Numbered from the stretch's first letter, positions 1-9,531 are shown. The stretch: 64,000 nt of DNA from Acidobacteriota bacterium (GCA_021780075.1 JAJXZL010000046.1:1-64000), one strand, 5' to 3'. The notes: generated from the letters alone by a model not told the origin. Numbers and translations: made by a program.

Positions 1-209
1 AGCGCTATTTTTTCATCTGCGGCTGTAAACGGGCTGTCTCGAAAAACGCGGCGGAAAGCCCCGCCGTCTAACCGTTGAGGGCAGAAAGACTCGCGGCACC
101 CTGCAAGCCAGTTTCCCGCCAGTTGTAAAGTTTCCGCTGTGCCGCGTTCCAGGCCGAACCGTGCTGGGCAGGCAAGGTATTCACTCGTGTTGCCGATTGA
201 GAGGATCAT
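1..209 (+). other. Leader region of nrdJ
   Basis: No complete gene. A short hairpin GGCGG/CCGCC lies near 51-65 and could end an upstream transcript. A ribosome binding site GAGAGGA sits just before the nrdJ ATG. I looked for the conserved cobalamin riboswitch B12 box, which would be expected to be relevant for a B12 enzyme, and do not see a convincing one. Confidence 0.5.
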
Positions 210-3200
210 ATGAACGAGGCCAATCTTCATACCGCTGCCGCTTTTCAAGAGACTGCCTACAACCAGGGCGGGCTGACTTTTACGCGCCGCTTTTCAAAGG
301 ATGGCGTTTCGCCTTACGACGAAGTCCAGTGGGATCGTCGCACCGCGCTGATTACTGACAGCAAGGGCAACACGATCTTTGAGCAGAAGGACGTCGACGT
401 GCCCTTGGATTGGTCCATGACCGCCACCAATATTGTGGCCTCCAAGTATCTGCACGGCCGGATGGATACGCCCGAGCGGGAGACCGGCGTGCGCCAGTTG
501 GTGGGCCGCGTGGCTGAGACTGTTCGCGACTGGGGCATTGCAGGCGGCTATTTTGCCTCTGCTCATGACGCGGGCATCTTCCACGATGAGCTGGTCCACA
601 TGCTGCTCACGCAGAAGGTGGCCTTCAACTCGCCGGTCTGGTTCAACGTGGGCTGTGACCGTCTCGAGCCCCTCTCTGAAGCGCAGAACTGGCACTGGGA
701 CCCCTCCACCGGCGGCGTGAAGTTTTCCGCCACCGGCTACAAGAATCCCCAATGCTCGGCCTGCTTCATCAATTCCGTCGATGACTCGCTGGACTCCATT
801 CTCACTCTCGCCAAGACCGAGGGCATGTTGTTCAAGTGGGGCTCCGGCACCGGCTCCAATCTCTCGGCGATTCGCGGCTCCATGGAGCACCTGTCCGGCG
901 GCGGCCAGGCCTCCGGCCCGCTCAGCTTCATGCGCGGATTTGACGCCTTTGCAGGTGTCATCAAGTCCGGCGGCAAAACGCGCCGCGCCGCCAAGATGGT
1001 CATCCTCAATGTGGACCACCCGGACATCATTGACTTCATCGAGTGCAAGGCCAAGGAAGAGGCCAAGGCCTTCACGCTCATCAAGGCCGGCTATGACGGC
1101 TCTGGTCCCGACTCCGAGGCGTATTCGTCCATCTTCTTCCAGAACGCCAACAACTCCGTGCGCGTCAGCGACGAGTTCATGCGCGCCTATGAGAACGATG
1201 GCGAGTTCACCACCTACACAGTCAAGGACCACCAGCCGGTCAAGACCTACAAGGCGCGCGACATCATGCGCAAAATCGCTGAAGCCACATGGCTCTGCGG
1301 CGATCCCGGCCTGCAGTTTGACACCACCATCAACCGCTGGCATACCAGCAAGAACACCGCGCGCATCAACGCCTCCAATCCCTGCTCGGAGTACATGTTC
1401 CTCGACAACTCCGCCTGCAACCTCGCCAGCTTCAATCTGCTCAAGTTCGTTACCCCCGCTGGCGGCTTTGACATTCCCGCCTACCGGCACGCGATTTCCG
1501 TGGTGATTACGGCCATGGACATCCTGGTGGACAACTCCGGCTATCCCACCGAGGCCATTTCCAGGAACTCGCACGACTACCGCCCTCTGGGGCTTGGATA
1601 TGCCAATCTCGGCGCGCTGCTGATGGCCTTCGGTCTGCCGTATGACTCAACCGCCGGCCGTGATCTGGCTGCCGCGCTCACCGCGATCATGTGCGGCCAG
1701 GCCTATCTGCAATCGGCCATTGTCGCGGCTCAGTGCCCGCCGATTGCCTCGGCCACGCCCCTTACCGCCAGCGTCGAACGGCAGGGCGGCGCCTGCCCCG
1801 GCTTTTACGTCAACCGCGAGCCGTTCCTTGACGTCATCCGCATGCACCGCGCTGAAGTCAACAACATCGGCAAGTCGCGCGTGAGCGGCGAGCCTTTCAC
1901 CGTGCCGCAGCTTGACGCGCTCATCAATGCCAGCCGCGAGTGCTGGGACATGGCGCTGATCTACGGCGAGCGGTACGGCTACCGCAATTCGCAAACCACC
2001 GTGCTCGCGCCCACCGGCACCATCGGCTTCATGATGGACTGCGACACCACCGGCATTGAGCCGGACCTCGCGCTCGTCAAGTACAAGAAGCTCGTCGGCG
2101 GCGGCATGATCAAGATCGTCAACAGCACCGTGCCCGCCGCGCTCTTCAAGCTCGGATACAGTGACGACCAGGTCAACGCCATCGTCAGCTACATTGACGC
2201 CACCGGCACCATCGAAGGCGCGCCCGGCATCCGGCCGGAGCACCTCGCCGTCTTCGATTGCAGCTTCAAGCCCGCCAAGGGCACGCGCTCCATCCATTAC
2301 ATGGGACACATCAAGATGATGGCAGCGGCGCAGCCGTTCCTTTCCGGCGCCATCTCCAAGACCGTCAACCTGCCTCACGAGGCCACCGTGGAAGATGTAG
2401 CCGAGGCCTATGCCGAAAGCTGGCGGCAGGGCATCAAGGCCGTGGCCATCTATCGCGACGGCTCCAAAGGCACCCAGCCGCTGAACACCAGCCTCGATGC
2501 AAAGCGCGAGCCGTCCGCCCTCGATGCCGCTGGCAGCCGTGTGCTGGCCAGTCTGGCTGCCGGACAGGCCGCTGCCTCCGCCGACGTCAAGGCGCTCGAA
2601 GCAAAGATCAGTGAGAAGCTCGAGGTCACGGCAAAGCAGGTGGTTGCCGCCGCTGCGGCCTTTGAGCGGACATTGTCTGAGCTGGCCAGTGCCTCCGCCG
2701 TGCCGCTGCTCGCAGCCACTCCCGTGGTGCAGGCAACTCCGCCCAAACCCGTCGAGCAGGATCTGAACGCGCCCCCGCGCGCTGTGCGCCATCGCCTGCC
2801 CGAGGAGCGCGCCTCCGTCACCCACAAGTTCTCCATCGCCGGCCATGAGGGCTACATCACCGTAGGCCTCTATCCCACCGGCCAGCCCGGCGAAATCTTC
2901 ATCAAGATGGCCAAGGAGGGTTCCACCGTCTCCGGCCTCATGGATGCCTTCGCCACTTCCATCTCGCTGGCCTTGCAACACGGCGTGCCGCTCCGCGTGC
3001 TGTGCGAGAAGTTCGCACACACCCGCTTTGAGCCCTCCGGTTGGACTGGCAACGAGCAGATCGGCTACGCCAAGAGCCTCATGGACTACATCTTCCGCTG
3101 GCTCAGTCTGCGCTTCCTCTCCGGCACGCAGTTGTCGCTCTTCGCGGGTCTCGCTCCGCAGGCGCCGCAACTGCCCGCCTCGCCCACGCTCATTCCCGAA

Positions 3201-3545
3201 TCCGAGCTGGAGGAAGAAGGCTCCATGCCGCAGGGCCAGTTAGCCAGGCTTGCCGAGGAAGTCGCGCGCAAGCTCAACCAGGTCAGCGGCCAGCCGGGCA
3301 TGGGCTCTACCACCGCACCTGCCGGCGGCATCGCGCCGGAGATTCAGGCCACCGGCACGGCCCCTGAAGAGCCCACCCACGGCCCCAGCCTCAAGGACCG
3401 CGGCCTCTACCACGCAGCCGACGCCATGCGCGACATGTACGACATGGGCGACGCGCCAAGCTGCGGAACCTGCGGCGCCATCATGGTCCGCAACGGCAGT
3501 TGCTACCGCTGCATGAGCTGCGGCTCCACAAGCGGATGCAGTTAA
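210..3545 (+). CDS. nrdJ: Adenosylcobalamin-dependent (class II) ribonucleoside reductase
   Basis: Reduces ribonucleotides to deoxyribonucleotides using an adenosylcobalamin-generated thiyl radical; it works with or without oxygen. The product is 1111 aa. The NPCSE motif at about residues 390-394 carries the thiyl Cys392 and catalytic Glu394. Cys403 lies 11 residues on, and a CSAC pair lies near 182-185, matching the redox cysteines of the family. The phosphate-binding stretch APTGTIGFMMDCDTTG follows. An Ala-rich linker covers about residues 770-850. After it comes a TSCPD-type domain, then a C-terminal CxxC-x(n)-CxxC zinc-ribbon/redox tail (last about 27 residues), typical of long bacterial NrdJ. 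The start at 210 has a GAGAGGA site 4 bases upstream. A strong terminator follows, so it is probably monocistronic. No other RNR class is present in the window. Confidence 0.97.
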   Translation: MNEANLHTAAAFQETAYNQGGLTFTRRFSKDGVSPYDEVQWDRRTALITDSKGNTIFEQKDVDVPLDWSMTATNIVASKYLHGRMDTPERETGVRQLVGRVAETVRDWGIAGGYFASAHDAGIFHDELVHMLLTQKVAFNSPVWFNVGCDRLEPLSEAQNWHWDPSTGGVKFSATGYKNPQCSACFINSVDDSLDSILTLAKTEGMLFKWGSGTGSNLSAIRGSMEHLSGGGQASGPLSFMRGFDAFAGVIKSGGKTRRAAKMVILNVDHPDIIDFIECKAKEEAKAFTLIKAGYDGSGPDSEAYSSIFFQNANNSVRVSDEFMRAYENDGEFTTYTVKDHQPVKTYKARDIMRKIAEATWLCGDPGLQFDTTINRWHTSKNTARINASNPCSEYMFLDNSACNLASFNLLKFVTPAGGFDIPAYRHAISVVITAMDILVDNSGYPTEAISRNSHDYRPLGLGYANLGALLMAFGLPYDSTAGRDLAAALTAIMCGQAYLQSAIVAAQCPPIASATPLTASVERQGGACPGFYVNREPFLDVIRMHRAEVNNIGKSRVSGEPFTVPQLDALINASRECWDMALIYGERYGYRNSQTTVLAPTGTIGFMMDCDTTGIEPDLALVKYKKLVGGGMIKIVNSTVPAALFKLGYSDDQVNAIVSYIDATGTIEGAPGIRPEHLAVFDCSFKPAKGTRSIHYMGHIKMMAAAQPFLSGAISKTVNLPHEATVEDVAEAYAESWRQGIKAVAIYRDGSKGTQPLNTSLDAKREPSALDAAGSRVLASLAAGQAAASADVKALEAKISEKLEVTAKQVVAAAAAFERTLSELASASAVPLLAATPVVQATPPKPVEQDLNAPPRAVRHRLPEERASVTHKFSIAGHEGYITVGLYPTGQPGEIFIKMAKEGSTVSGLMDAFATSISLALQHGVPLRVLCEKFAHTRFEPSGWTGNEQIGYAKSLMDYIFRWLSLRFLSGTQLSLFAGLAPQAPQLPASPTLIPESELEEEGSMPQGQLARLAEEVARKLNQVSGQPGMGSTTAPAGGIAPEIQATGTAPEEPTHGPSLKDRGLYHAADAMRDMYDMGDAPSCGTCGAIMVRNGSCYRCMSCGSTSGCS

Positions 3546-3572
3546 AGCATCCCCGCAGATGCCATCAACACC

Positions 3573-3609
3573 AAGTCGGCGCAACCCCAAAGGGTAGCGC
3601 CGACTTTTT
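3573..3609 (+). terminator. Rho-independent terminator of nrdJ
   Basis: A perfect 9-bp stem AGTCGGCGC / GCGCCGACT with a 14-base loop, followed directly by TTTTT, 28 bases after the nrdJ stop codon. Confidence 0.9.
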
Positions 3610-3792
3610 CATGAACGCAGAAACGCCGCACCGCCTCTGAATCTGCTTAGCCGGTCGCACGGCCAGAACACGGCCTTCATGTCGATGAGTGATTTGGCGA
3701 TTTGGTATCAATCCAGAATCGTAGCTGACGTTATGGGCATTTTCGGGAGCAATTGAGAATCGGTCGCCAGCCGACGTTCCCAGCACGGCCGG

Positions 3793-3798
3793 TAGAAT
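3793..3798 (+). promoter_or_regulatory. Candidate -10 box of a leaderless transcript
   Basis: TAGAAT lies 6 bases before the ATG at 3805 and there is no Shine-Dalgarno sequence. This is the spacing expected when transcription starts at the start codon. I see no good -35. Confidence 0.4.
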
Positions 3799-3804
3799 GG
3801 TCAC

Positions 3805-4314
3805 ATGTTCAATCCTCCGACGTTCGACATCGGCACCGTGGCGGGATCTATCGGCGCAATCACCGGACCTCTCGGGTGCGTAATCGCTTGGATCAGCTAC
3901 CGGCGCTCACAACAGATCAAGACACTCACCCTTCGACTTGAACTCCGCAAACAGATGTCCGGTGTTCGCGTAGACATTGAGGCGCTTCCTGCTCTCTTGG
4001 AACAAGCGCGGGCATCCCGCAGCGCGGTCCGTGCCGCCATGGGCAGGGGGCCGCAATCGGGTGACAATCTGATTTGGAAGGCCGAGTTGGAAAGGGACCT
4101 CAAGATCGTACAGGCTCTGGTATGTGATCTACCCGACGCTAAGGAAACGTATCAGTGTTCAAAACCTCAGGAGCTCGAAAGCAAGTTAGTGGAAGTCTAT
4201 GCTCTTGCGGCGAGGGCGGCACAACTTCGCAATAAATATGAGACGGCATTGGCCACCGATGATAAAGATCGTGATCACATCAGGGCGGACGCACGCCGCA
4301 GGGTTGGCCTCTAG
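3805..4314 (+). CDS. Hypothetical protein with one N-terminal membrane segment
   Basis: 169 aa, family not recognised. Residues about 10-33 form a Gly/Ala/Ile-rich hydrophobic segment that should span or anchor in the membrane. A charged, mostly helical cytoplasmic region rich in Glu, Lys and Arg follows (about 40-165), with coiled-coil-like stretches around 130-160. The start has no ribosome binding site but has TAGAAT at leaderless spacing. It stands alone between nrdJ and the convergent sensor gene. The coding character (a single open frame, amphipathic helices) makes it plausible, but no function can be assigned. Confidence 0.6.
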   Translation: MFNPPTFDIGTVAGSIGAITGPLGCVIAWISYRRSQQIKTLTLRLELRKQMSGVRVDIEALPALLEQARASRSAVRAAMGRGPQSGDNLIWKAELERDLKIVQALVCDLPDAKETYQCSKPQELESKLVEVYALAARAAQLRNKYETALATDDKDRDHIRADARRRVGL

Positions 4315-4767
4315 TTAGGGCTGATCCACTCAAGAGTCGCCCTTTATGCGACGCCGAGGGAAGGACCTAAAATGGATGACCTGTTCGGCCGGATCACTTG
4401 AGCGATAAACTATGAACGCGAAGTCGGCTTCTGTCTACTTGTCGCCAGCAATCCCAACTCTCACCTGGCGAGTTCAGGCCAATGCACCCATTGACGCCGG
4501 TTGCCCCACCCTTGTCGTTCGCGCCAGCGAACGTCAGGGTGGGAACCCACAAAAACCCCTCCCCGCAGTTTGCAGATCATTTCCCCCACGTATCGCACAA
4601 TACAAAGTGCGCCAATTCTGCCAGCACGAGCAGGGAAGAGCTAGGAGCTAGCAGCTAAGGGCGATCAGCTGGATACCCCCTACCCCCCAGGAGCGGAAAA
4701 AGGACACAGGCACTTGCGCCCCGGCGTGCAGCGCGACCGGCGCACAAAGTGCTCATCCGCGCCAGAT
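4315..4767. other. Intergenic region carrying a composite repeat element (copy 1)
   Basis: No supported gene. It holds a long palindrome (4505-4543), a module around GTTTGCAGATCATTTCCCCC and CGCACAATA (about 4565-4605), and a C-rich TACCCCCTACCCCCC tract near 4675-4691. Related modules recur near 8.4-8.7 kb and 54.2-54.4 kb. Confidence 0.6.
4505..4543. repeat. REP-like palindrome, copy 1
   Basis: CCCACCCT pairs with AGGGTGGG, and an inner TTCGC/GCGAA stem completes a hairpin. No T-run follows, so it is not a typical terminator. It resembles the palindromes at 51811-51857 and 54187-54229 in its C-rich arms. Confidence 0.6.
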
Positions 4768-6993
4768 TCACTTGCTGAGTTCCATCAGAACAACATCAGC
4801 GTTGTCCCGCAGCCGGTCGAAAATAATCTCCTTGCCATCCGGCGAGACATCGAAATTCTGCACTCGATATCCTGGCTGCAGATCCGTCAGGGCACGCCGC
4901 TCTCCCGTGCTGAGATCCACCCAGTAGAAGTCCTGCTTGCGGACCCCTTCCAAGACAATCAACGCATTCTTGCCGGGCAGGAAGCGATAAGGATTCCCCT
5001 TGTTATACACAACTGAAATCGCTGGAAGAGGTACAGACGACTTCTCCGGCGTGATGGCTCTTACCTCAAACTCGCCGCCGCCTTGCTGTCCGGAGTAGAG
5101 GATGAACTTTCCGTCCGGCGACCAGAGGGGAAAGTAGGCCAGGGTGTCCACCAGTTGAACGGGCTCGCCGCCTTCCACGGGCACCTTGAACAATTTCGTT
5201 CCCTGGCCGCGGTCGGCTGCGACAGCAATCCATTTCCCATCGGGAGACCACGAGACCCCGCCCCGTACATCGAGCGATGGGGCCAGCGCCCGCACGTTGG
5301 TGCCATTCGCGCTCATGATGTAGAGAGTGTCGCGCCCCCCCTTGCGATATGTGAAGCAAATCTCTCCATCGCCGGGCGCGATCGAAGGCGGCCCGACGAG
5401 TCCTCCGTCGCTTCCCTGCCATAGAGCGCGAGCGGAGCCATTCTCAAGTCTCCAGAGCCCATCGACCCCGCCGCGGCCAGAAAGAAAAAGCAGATAGCCA
5501 GGCCCGAAGCGCGGCCCCAGGGCACGGGCGTTCGGAACCGGGAAGCGGACGACAGATGATTCCGTTTCAACTCGATCCGATATGGGAACCGTCCAGAGGC
5601 TTGCACTGGAGCGCGCGACGCTGGCAACAAGCCGGCGCGGGCTGCTGTCGCTGACCGAGACTGTCAGATATTGGTCCTCAAGTCCGGAACTCACCCGATG
5701 AGGGATGCGACGCTCCACATCGACCGAGTAAAGCCACTGGCCCGAGCCGTCGTCGGCCGTTGCGGAATAGATCAAGGTTCGCGAGTCCAGCCAACTCAGG
5801 TAGGCAACGCGAGAATTGTGATGCGTAATCCGCTCGGCCACACGAATCCCATTCGTGCTGGCCACCGGAATCCGCCAGATGTCCATCTCGTCATTCGTCG
5901 GAGTGCCCCGGGCGAAATAGATGTAGCGGCCATTCGGCGACCACGTGAGAGAGTGGCAGTGAATTCCCGGCTTTTCCACGAAAATGCGCGTGGCATTGTT
6001 CCCATTTCGGTCGGCAATAAAGATTGGATCACCCGCATCCGTTGTATGGAAGACGATTTGGCTGCCGTCCGGCGACCACGCCGGCTCCATCGCCGCCTCA
6101 AGAAATGGACGAAAGACGCCGCCAATCGCGGGCCCGATCCACGTCAGCGCATCCTCCCCGCTTAAGGCCCACACTTGCGAACCGTCCTGAGAAAATCCCA
6201 GCGCGCGAATACTGCCGTTGTTGTGCAAGAGCGCGGGAACACTACCCTTCGAAATATTCACAAATTGGCCGCTGCCGATCTCTGTGAGCCAGACGTCAGG
6301 CTTCCCGGCGCGGTCTGAGGAAAATGCCACGAATCTTCCGTCCGGCGAAATGGATGCGTCGAACTCGTCACCTTCAAAGTCAGTGAGCCGCTCGACCCTG
6401 GCGCCGTTCAGGGGATCCTTCCAGAAATAGTCCCTTTGCCGCAGCAGCCATGACGCTCCCAGGCCTGCAAAAAGTATCAACACAACGGCAATCCCGATGG
6501 CCCAGCGCCAGCCGCTCCTGGAGGGCCTGTCATGCAACACGGAAGGCGAAGACGGACCTGCCTCAGAAGTGGGTGAAACCGGTTCCTGTGTGCTTTGCAG
6601 ATCTGGGAGAGGCGCAGGGTCTCTCGCCGGCACGGGCTCTGCTGGATCGGCAATCACGGCCTCGACGGAAGCGATGAAGCGATAGCCCAGCCGGGGAAGT
6701 GTCTCGATAAACTGTGGTGCTTCAGCCTTGTCGCCCAGGGCCTCGCGCACTCTGTTGATGCTGCTATTCAGGCCGTGCTCGAAATCGACAAAGGTATCTT
6801 GCGGCCAGAGCCGCTTTTGGAGCGTCTCACGGGTCACCAACTCTCCCGGCTGCTCCAGCAGAATCTCAAGCAAATCGATCGGGTGTCCATGGAGCTTGAG
6901 TATCAATCCGTTCTTTCGCAGCTCGCGTGTACGGAGATTCAGCTCGAAGGTCTTGAAACGGACGAGATGTCCAGACCGAGTACCGGTTTCCAT
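4768..6993 (-). CDS. CadC-like transmembrane regulator: winged helix, TM helix, TolB-like beta-propeller
   Basis: 741 aa. Residues about 10-105 form an OmpR/PhoB-type winged helix; the last part (INRVREALGD...IETLPRLGYRF) is diagnostic. A Pro-rich linker follows, then one membrane helix at about 162-185 (WAIGIAVVLILFAGLGASWLL). The C-terminal 550 residues contain repeated PD40/WD40-like blades of the form WSPDG, SPDGRFVAFSSDRAG and SPDGKEIIFDR. The expected topology is a cytoplasmic DNA-binding domain with an extracytoplasmic propeller sensing an unknown ligand. This architecture is common and highly duplicated in Acidobacteriota. No target operon is evident. It is transcribed leftward from a 590-base intergenic region. 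Confidence 0.9.
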   Translation of the reverse strand: METGTRSGHLVRFKTFELNLRTRELRKNGLILKLHGHPIDLLEILLEQPGELVTRETLQKRLWPQDTFVDFEHGLNSSINRVREALGDKAEAPQFIETLPRLGYRFIASVEAVIADPAEPVPARDPAPLPDLQSTQEPVSPTSEAGPSSPSVLHDRPSRSGWRWAIGIAVVLILFAGLGASWLLRQRDYFWKDPLNGARVERLTDFEGDEFDASISPDGRFVAFSSDRAGKPDVWLTEIGSGQFVNISKGSVPALLHNNGSIRALGFSQDGSQVWALSGEDALTWIGPAIGGVFRPFLEAAMEPAWSPDGSQIVFHTTDAGDPIFIADRNGNNATRIFVEKPGIHCHSLTWSPNGRYIYFARGTPTNDEMDIWRIPVASTNGIRVAERITHHNSRVAYLSWLDSRTLIYSATADDGSGQWLYSVDVERRIPHRVSSGLEDQYLTVSVSDSSPRRLVASVARSSASLWTVPISDRVETESSVVRFPVPNARALGPRFGPGYLLFLSGRGGVDGLWRLENGSARALWQGSDGGLVGPPSIAPGDGEICFTYRKGGRDTLYIMSANGTNVRALAPSLDVRGGVSWSPDGKWIAVAADRGQGTKLFKVPVEGGEPVQLVDTLAYFPLWSPDGKFILYSGQQGGGEFEVRAITPEKSSVPLPAISVVYNKGNPYRFLPGKNALIVLEGVRKQDFYWVDLSTGERRALTDLQPGYRVQNFDVSPDGKEIIFDRLRDNADVVLMELSK

Positions 6994-7585
6994 GGCAAGA
7001 AACCTTAAATACGGTCAAGCGCCGAGCCGAAGAGAGCCATGAATGCACTTGCCGTGAACTACTTCTATCGGCTGGAAGTCTACCACTCTTTGCGTCAGAG
7101 GTGTCGCATTTCCCCTAAGTTTTTTGTCAACAGCACCTTATCGTCTTACTTCCGTAGGACACTGGAGTGACCTCCGCTGGAGCCCCCGAATGAAACAGAA
7201 GTGTTCTCCGTTGCATTGAGCCGTTGCGCCAGCCATTGCAAGATGTAGCCGTGATTTGGCCGCCCATGGATCACGGAGATGTCAGGCAGCGGCGAATCAT
7301 CTTCACCTCGTTTGGATGTGAAGTCTTCCGTTCTGTCCTGCAGAGCGGCGAGAGGGAACCGATGAATCGTCCTGCTCAATCCCGTGTGCCCGCAAACCCG
7401 GTTTCACGTTTGCGGTGTCGGCTCGACAGCGGGGAGCAGATGCCAGCGGCCCAATGGGCACGAGATGGGGCGCACTTGCACGGTGTCGATCTCCCAAGTG
7501 CGCCTCTTGCTGTGGATTGCGCAGACCCACGCGGAATGCGCCTTACAGTGCCGGAAGAAGCGGTGCTTCCGGGCAAGGAGGAGTC
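6994..7585. other. Intergenic region, no convincing gene
   Basis: The promoter of the leftward sensor gene must lie here. A 77-codon leftward open frame at 7146-7379 is present, but it has no recognisable domain, no good ribosome binding site and no conserved context, so I do not call it. Confidence 0.4.
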
Positions 7586-8089
7586 ATGAAATCGCTCTTT
7601 AACTTCAAAGCTTTCAGGAGGGTTGTGATGTTGGCAATCCTGTTGCCGATCTCCTCGGTCGCATTCGCGCAGGGCAGCGATCCGGCAGCCATTTCAAAAC
7701 TTCTGCGGCAGGCAAAGACAGACGCTGCCATCGTCCACGATGAAACCCTTAGGGAAGAGGCTTATTCCAGGTCTCAGCTCAATTGGCAAATGCATGCCTT
7801 TTGTTTGACCGAAATCAAGCACGACGCGAACAGGCTGATCGCAGATATACAGCGGCTTCGGGTAATGCGGGAGAAGGGAACCCGCGCGCAGCGAGAGGCC
7901 ATCGATCGCATTGCTCGGCGGGTGCAAACCATGGCAGTTGGCCTCAACACAACGATCCGTACTTTGAATCATAGCCAAGGCACGGTGAACATGACGCCGT
8001 TCCGCAATCGCATCCACGCGAATCGGGTGCTGGCCGAAGAGATTTACGGCATGATTTGCAAGTCGGTTAACAGAAACTACGAGATTTAA
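7586..8089 (+). CDS. Small secreted protein of unknown function
   Basis: 167 aa, not recognised. It begins with a signal peptide (positive MKSLFNFKAFRR, hydrophobic core about 13-28, likely cleavage after AFA). The mature part is helical and charged and contains two cysteines (in HAFCLTE and MICKSV) that could pair in the periplasm. The ATG at 7586 is preceded by AAGGAGGAG at good spacing, which makes this start more likely than upstream in-frame codons. It stands alone, with a long hairpin after it. Confidence 0.75.
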   Translation: MKSLFNFKAFRRVVMLAILLPISSVAFAQGSDPAAISKLLRQAKTDAAIVHDETLREEAYSRSQLNWQMHAFCLTEIKHDANRLIADIQRLRVMREKGTRAQREAIDRIARRVQTMAVGLNTTIRTLNHSQGTVNMTPFRNRIHANRVLAEEIYGMICKSVNRNYEI

Positions 8090-8727
8090 GAGAGAGAAGC
8101 TGCCAGCATTTCTCTGCTCAGTCTCGTCTGAGCTCTCAGCCACTTTAAGCTTCAGCCAGGTCGCGGGAACCCGCGATCTGGCTGGCGAACTCGCCCGGCG
8201 TCCTCTCGGCGCCAATGTTTCCTGGTCCCTGGTCATGCGATCGCCAAGGCAGAATCGGGATGATTGGAGTGCAGCCGCCGCAAATCCAAGCCTCTGTTGC
8301 GACAAGGGCTCTTCTGATTTTTGCGGATGCGTGGTCGGCTCACCGGAATGACTCAATCGCGCATCCCCACTCACCTCACTGCCTCGTCAAGCCAGCCGAA
8401 GCCGCACTTGCCCTTAACCCATTCATTCCGCGAGCGCAAAACCGCACCGCAACTTTGCAGAAGATTTCCCCGCCTCGTCGCACAATAAAACCATGCCCAG
8501 CCAGAGCACCAACGCCGCCAGCATCGGAAGCAGCAGAGGCCTTCAGCCCCCTCCATACCTGCCAACGAGGGCAAGGGACTTCGGCTCCGGATGGAACCGG
8601 TCCGTACCCCCCCCACCCCCCCTCCCCCAGGGGGATGGAAAGGGACACAGGCAGGCGGACCCCCTACCCCCCCTTTTTTATTTGCAGTTTCGCAGAGCAG
8701 GCACTCCAATGCGCGCCGCACCGCTGC
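8090..8727. other. Intergenic region with hairpin and composite repeat element (copy 2)
   Basis: No supported gene. It contains a 14-bp-stem hairpin at 8153-8184. It also contains the repeat module with ACTTTGCAGAAGATTTCCCC and CGCACAATAAAA (about 8450-8490), and C-rich tracts near 8605-8635 and 8662-8680 separated by AAAGGGACACAGGCA. The last motif also occurs in copy 1, near 4695-4710. Confidence 0.6.
8153..8184. repeat. Long hairpin downstream of the secreted protein gene
   Basis: CAGCCAG-g-TCGCGGG, loop AA, CCCGCGA-t-CTGGCTG: two perfect 7-bp stems separated by one mismatch. There is no poly-T after it on either strand, so it is either a weak terminator or an mRNA-stabilising hairpin. 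Confidence 0.6.
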
Positions 8728-9531
8728 TCAAAAGTGCCGAATGGATTCACTCGCGCTGGCGGCCGTAGTTTCCGTGCTGTGCTCTCCTGTGCGGTCTACG
8801 TGGCTTTCCAGAGACCGGCTCACAAGCTCGCGGGACCCGAGTCCGACGGCCAGGGCAAGCGTCAGTACGATGCCGCCGAACAGAATGCCAAAGGCCAGCT
8901 CAACAACGCGGCCGCCAATCTCAAGGTGATCCAGCGCCATCGCAGCGGTAAGAACAAGCACCAGCCACTTCACGCCAAGCGACAGGAACCGCGCATATTG
9001 CAGTTGCGCATTCACGGCGCCGATAAGGACCGAACGCGCCAGAAAGCGTGCAATCAGATTCCCCGCGATCAGCAGCAGAATCGCGCCCACTGAGTGCGTC
9101 AGATAGGGCAGCAGCGAAATCGGCAGCGTTGCAGCCGTTGCATACGAAGCGTCAAACGCGGAGACACCGATGATGAGGCCCAGCAGTACGCAGCCCCAGA
9201 AGGAGACGCGGGCAACAAGCGCCGTCGGCGACGTCAGCGGCGTCCAGTCCGCATTGCCTCGGTTGCGGGTCATCCGCTCATCAAACTTCACCATTGAAAG
9301 TCCGCGCCGCAGCACCGCCGACAGAACCATGCCGATAACGGTAAACACCGCCAGCGCAACAAAGAAGGCAAGAATGCCCGGCAGAATCGAGATCAGCATC
9401 GACAGTACGCGGTAGAGCGACTGATGCAGAGCGTCAGACATATGGTTCCAGATCGTTGCGTTGTCCGTATACAACGTCTGTGCCGCCTGGCTCGCGGTGG
9501 GCTGGAGTATGGTTGCAAGAGCATTTTGCAT
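8728..9531 (-). CDS. MscS-like membrane protein with conserved TM helices
   Basis: 267 aa. At least four hydrophobic segments (about residues 45-70, 105-130, 140-165 and 190-235). The repeated pattern of long Ile/Leu/Ala helices ending in Arg (NLIARFLARSVL, and a Gly-rich final helix GILFGGIVLTLALAVGLGSRELV) matches the conserved TM-helix repeat found in mechanosensitive-channel relatives. It lacks the soluble MscS beta domain, so channel activity is inferred only. The chosen ATG at 9531 has an AAGGAGT site; longer readings lack one. It is the last gene of the treS operon, 82 bases after the glycosyltransferase-like gene, which suggests a role in osmotic response. Confidence 0.75.
   Translation of the reverse strand: MQNALATILQPTASQAAQTLYTDNATIWNHMSDALHQSLYRVLSMLISILPGILAFFVALAVFTVIGMVLSAVLRRGLSMVKFDERMTRNRGNADWTPLTSPTALVARVSFWGCVLLGLIIGVSAFDASYATAATLPISLLPYLTHSVGAILLLIAGNLIARFLARSVLIGAVNAQLQYARFLSLGVKWLVLVLTAAMALDHLEIGGRVVELAFGILFGGIVLTLALAVGLGSRELVSRSLESHVDRTGEHSTETTAASASESIRHF

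Noticed and set aside
1-209. Cobalamin riboswitch upstream of nrdJ
   Set aside because: No convincing B12 box or the conserved helices were found.
294-1574. Long leftward open frame of 426 codons inside nrdJ
   Set aside because: It is antisense to a clearly conserved gene, has no recognisable domain and no start site; open antisense frames are common in G/C-rich coding DNA.
7146-7379. Leftward 77-codon open frame
   Set aside because: No domain, weak start and no conserved context; not supported.
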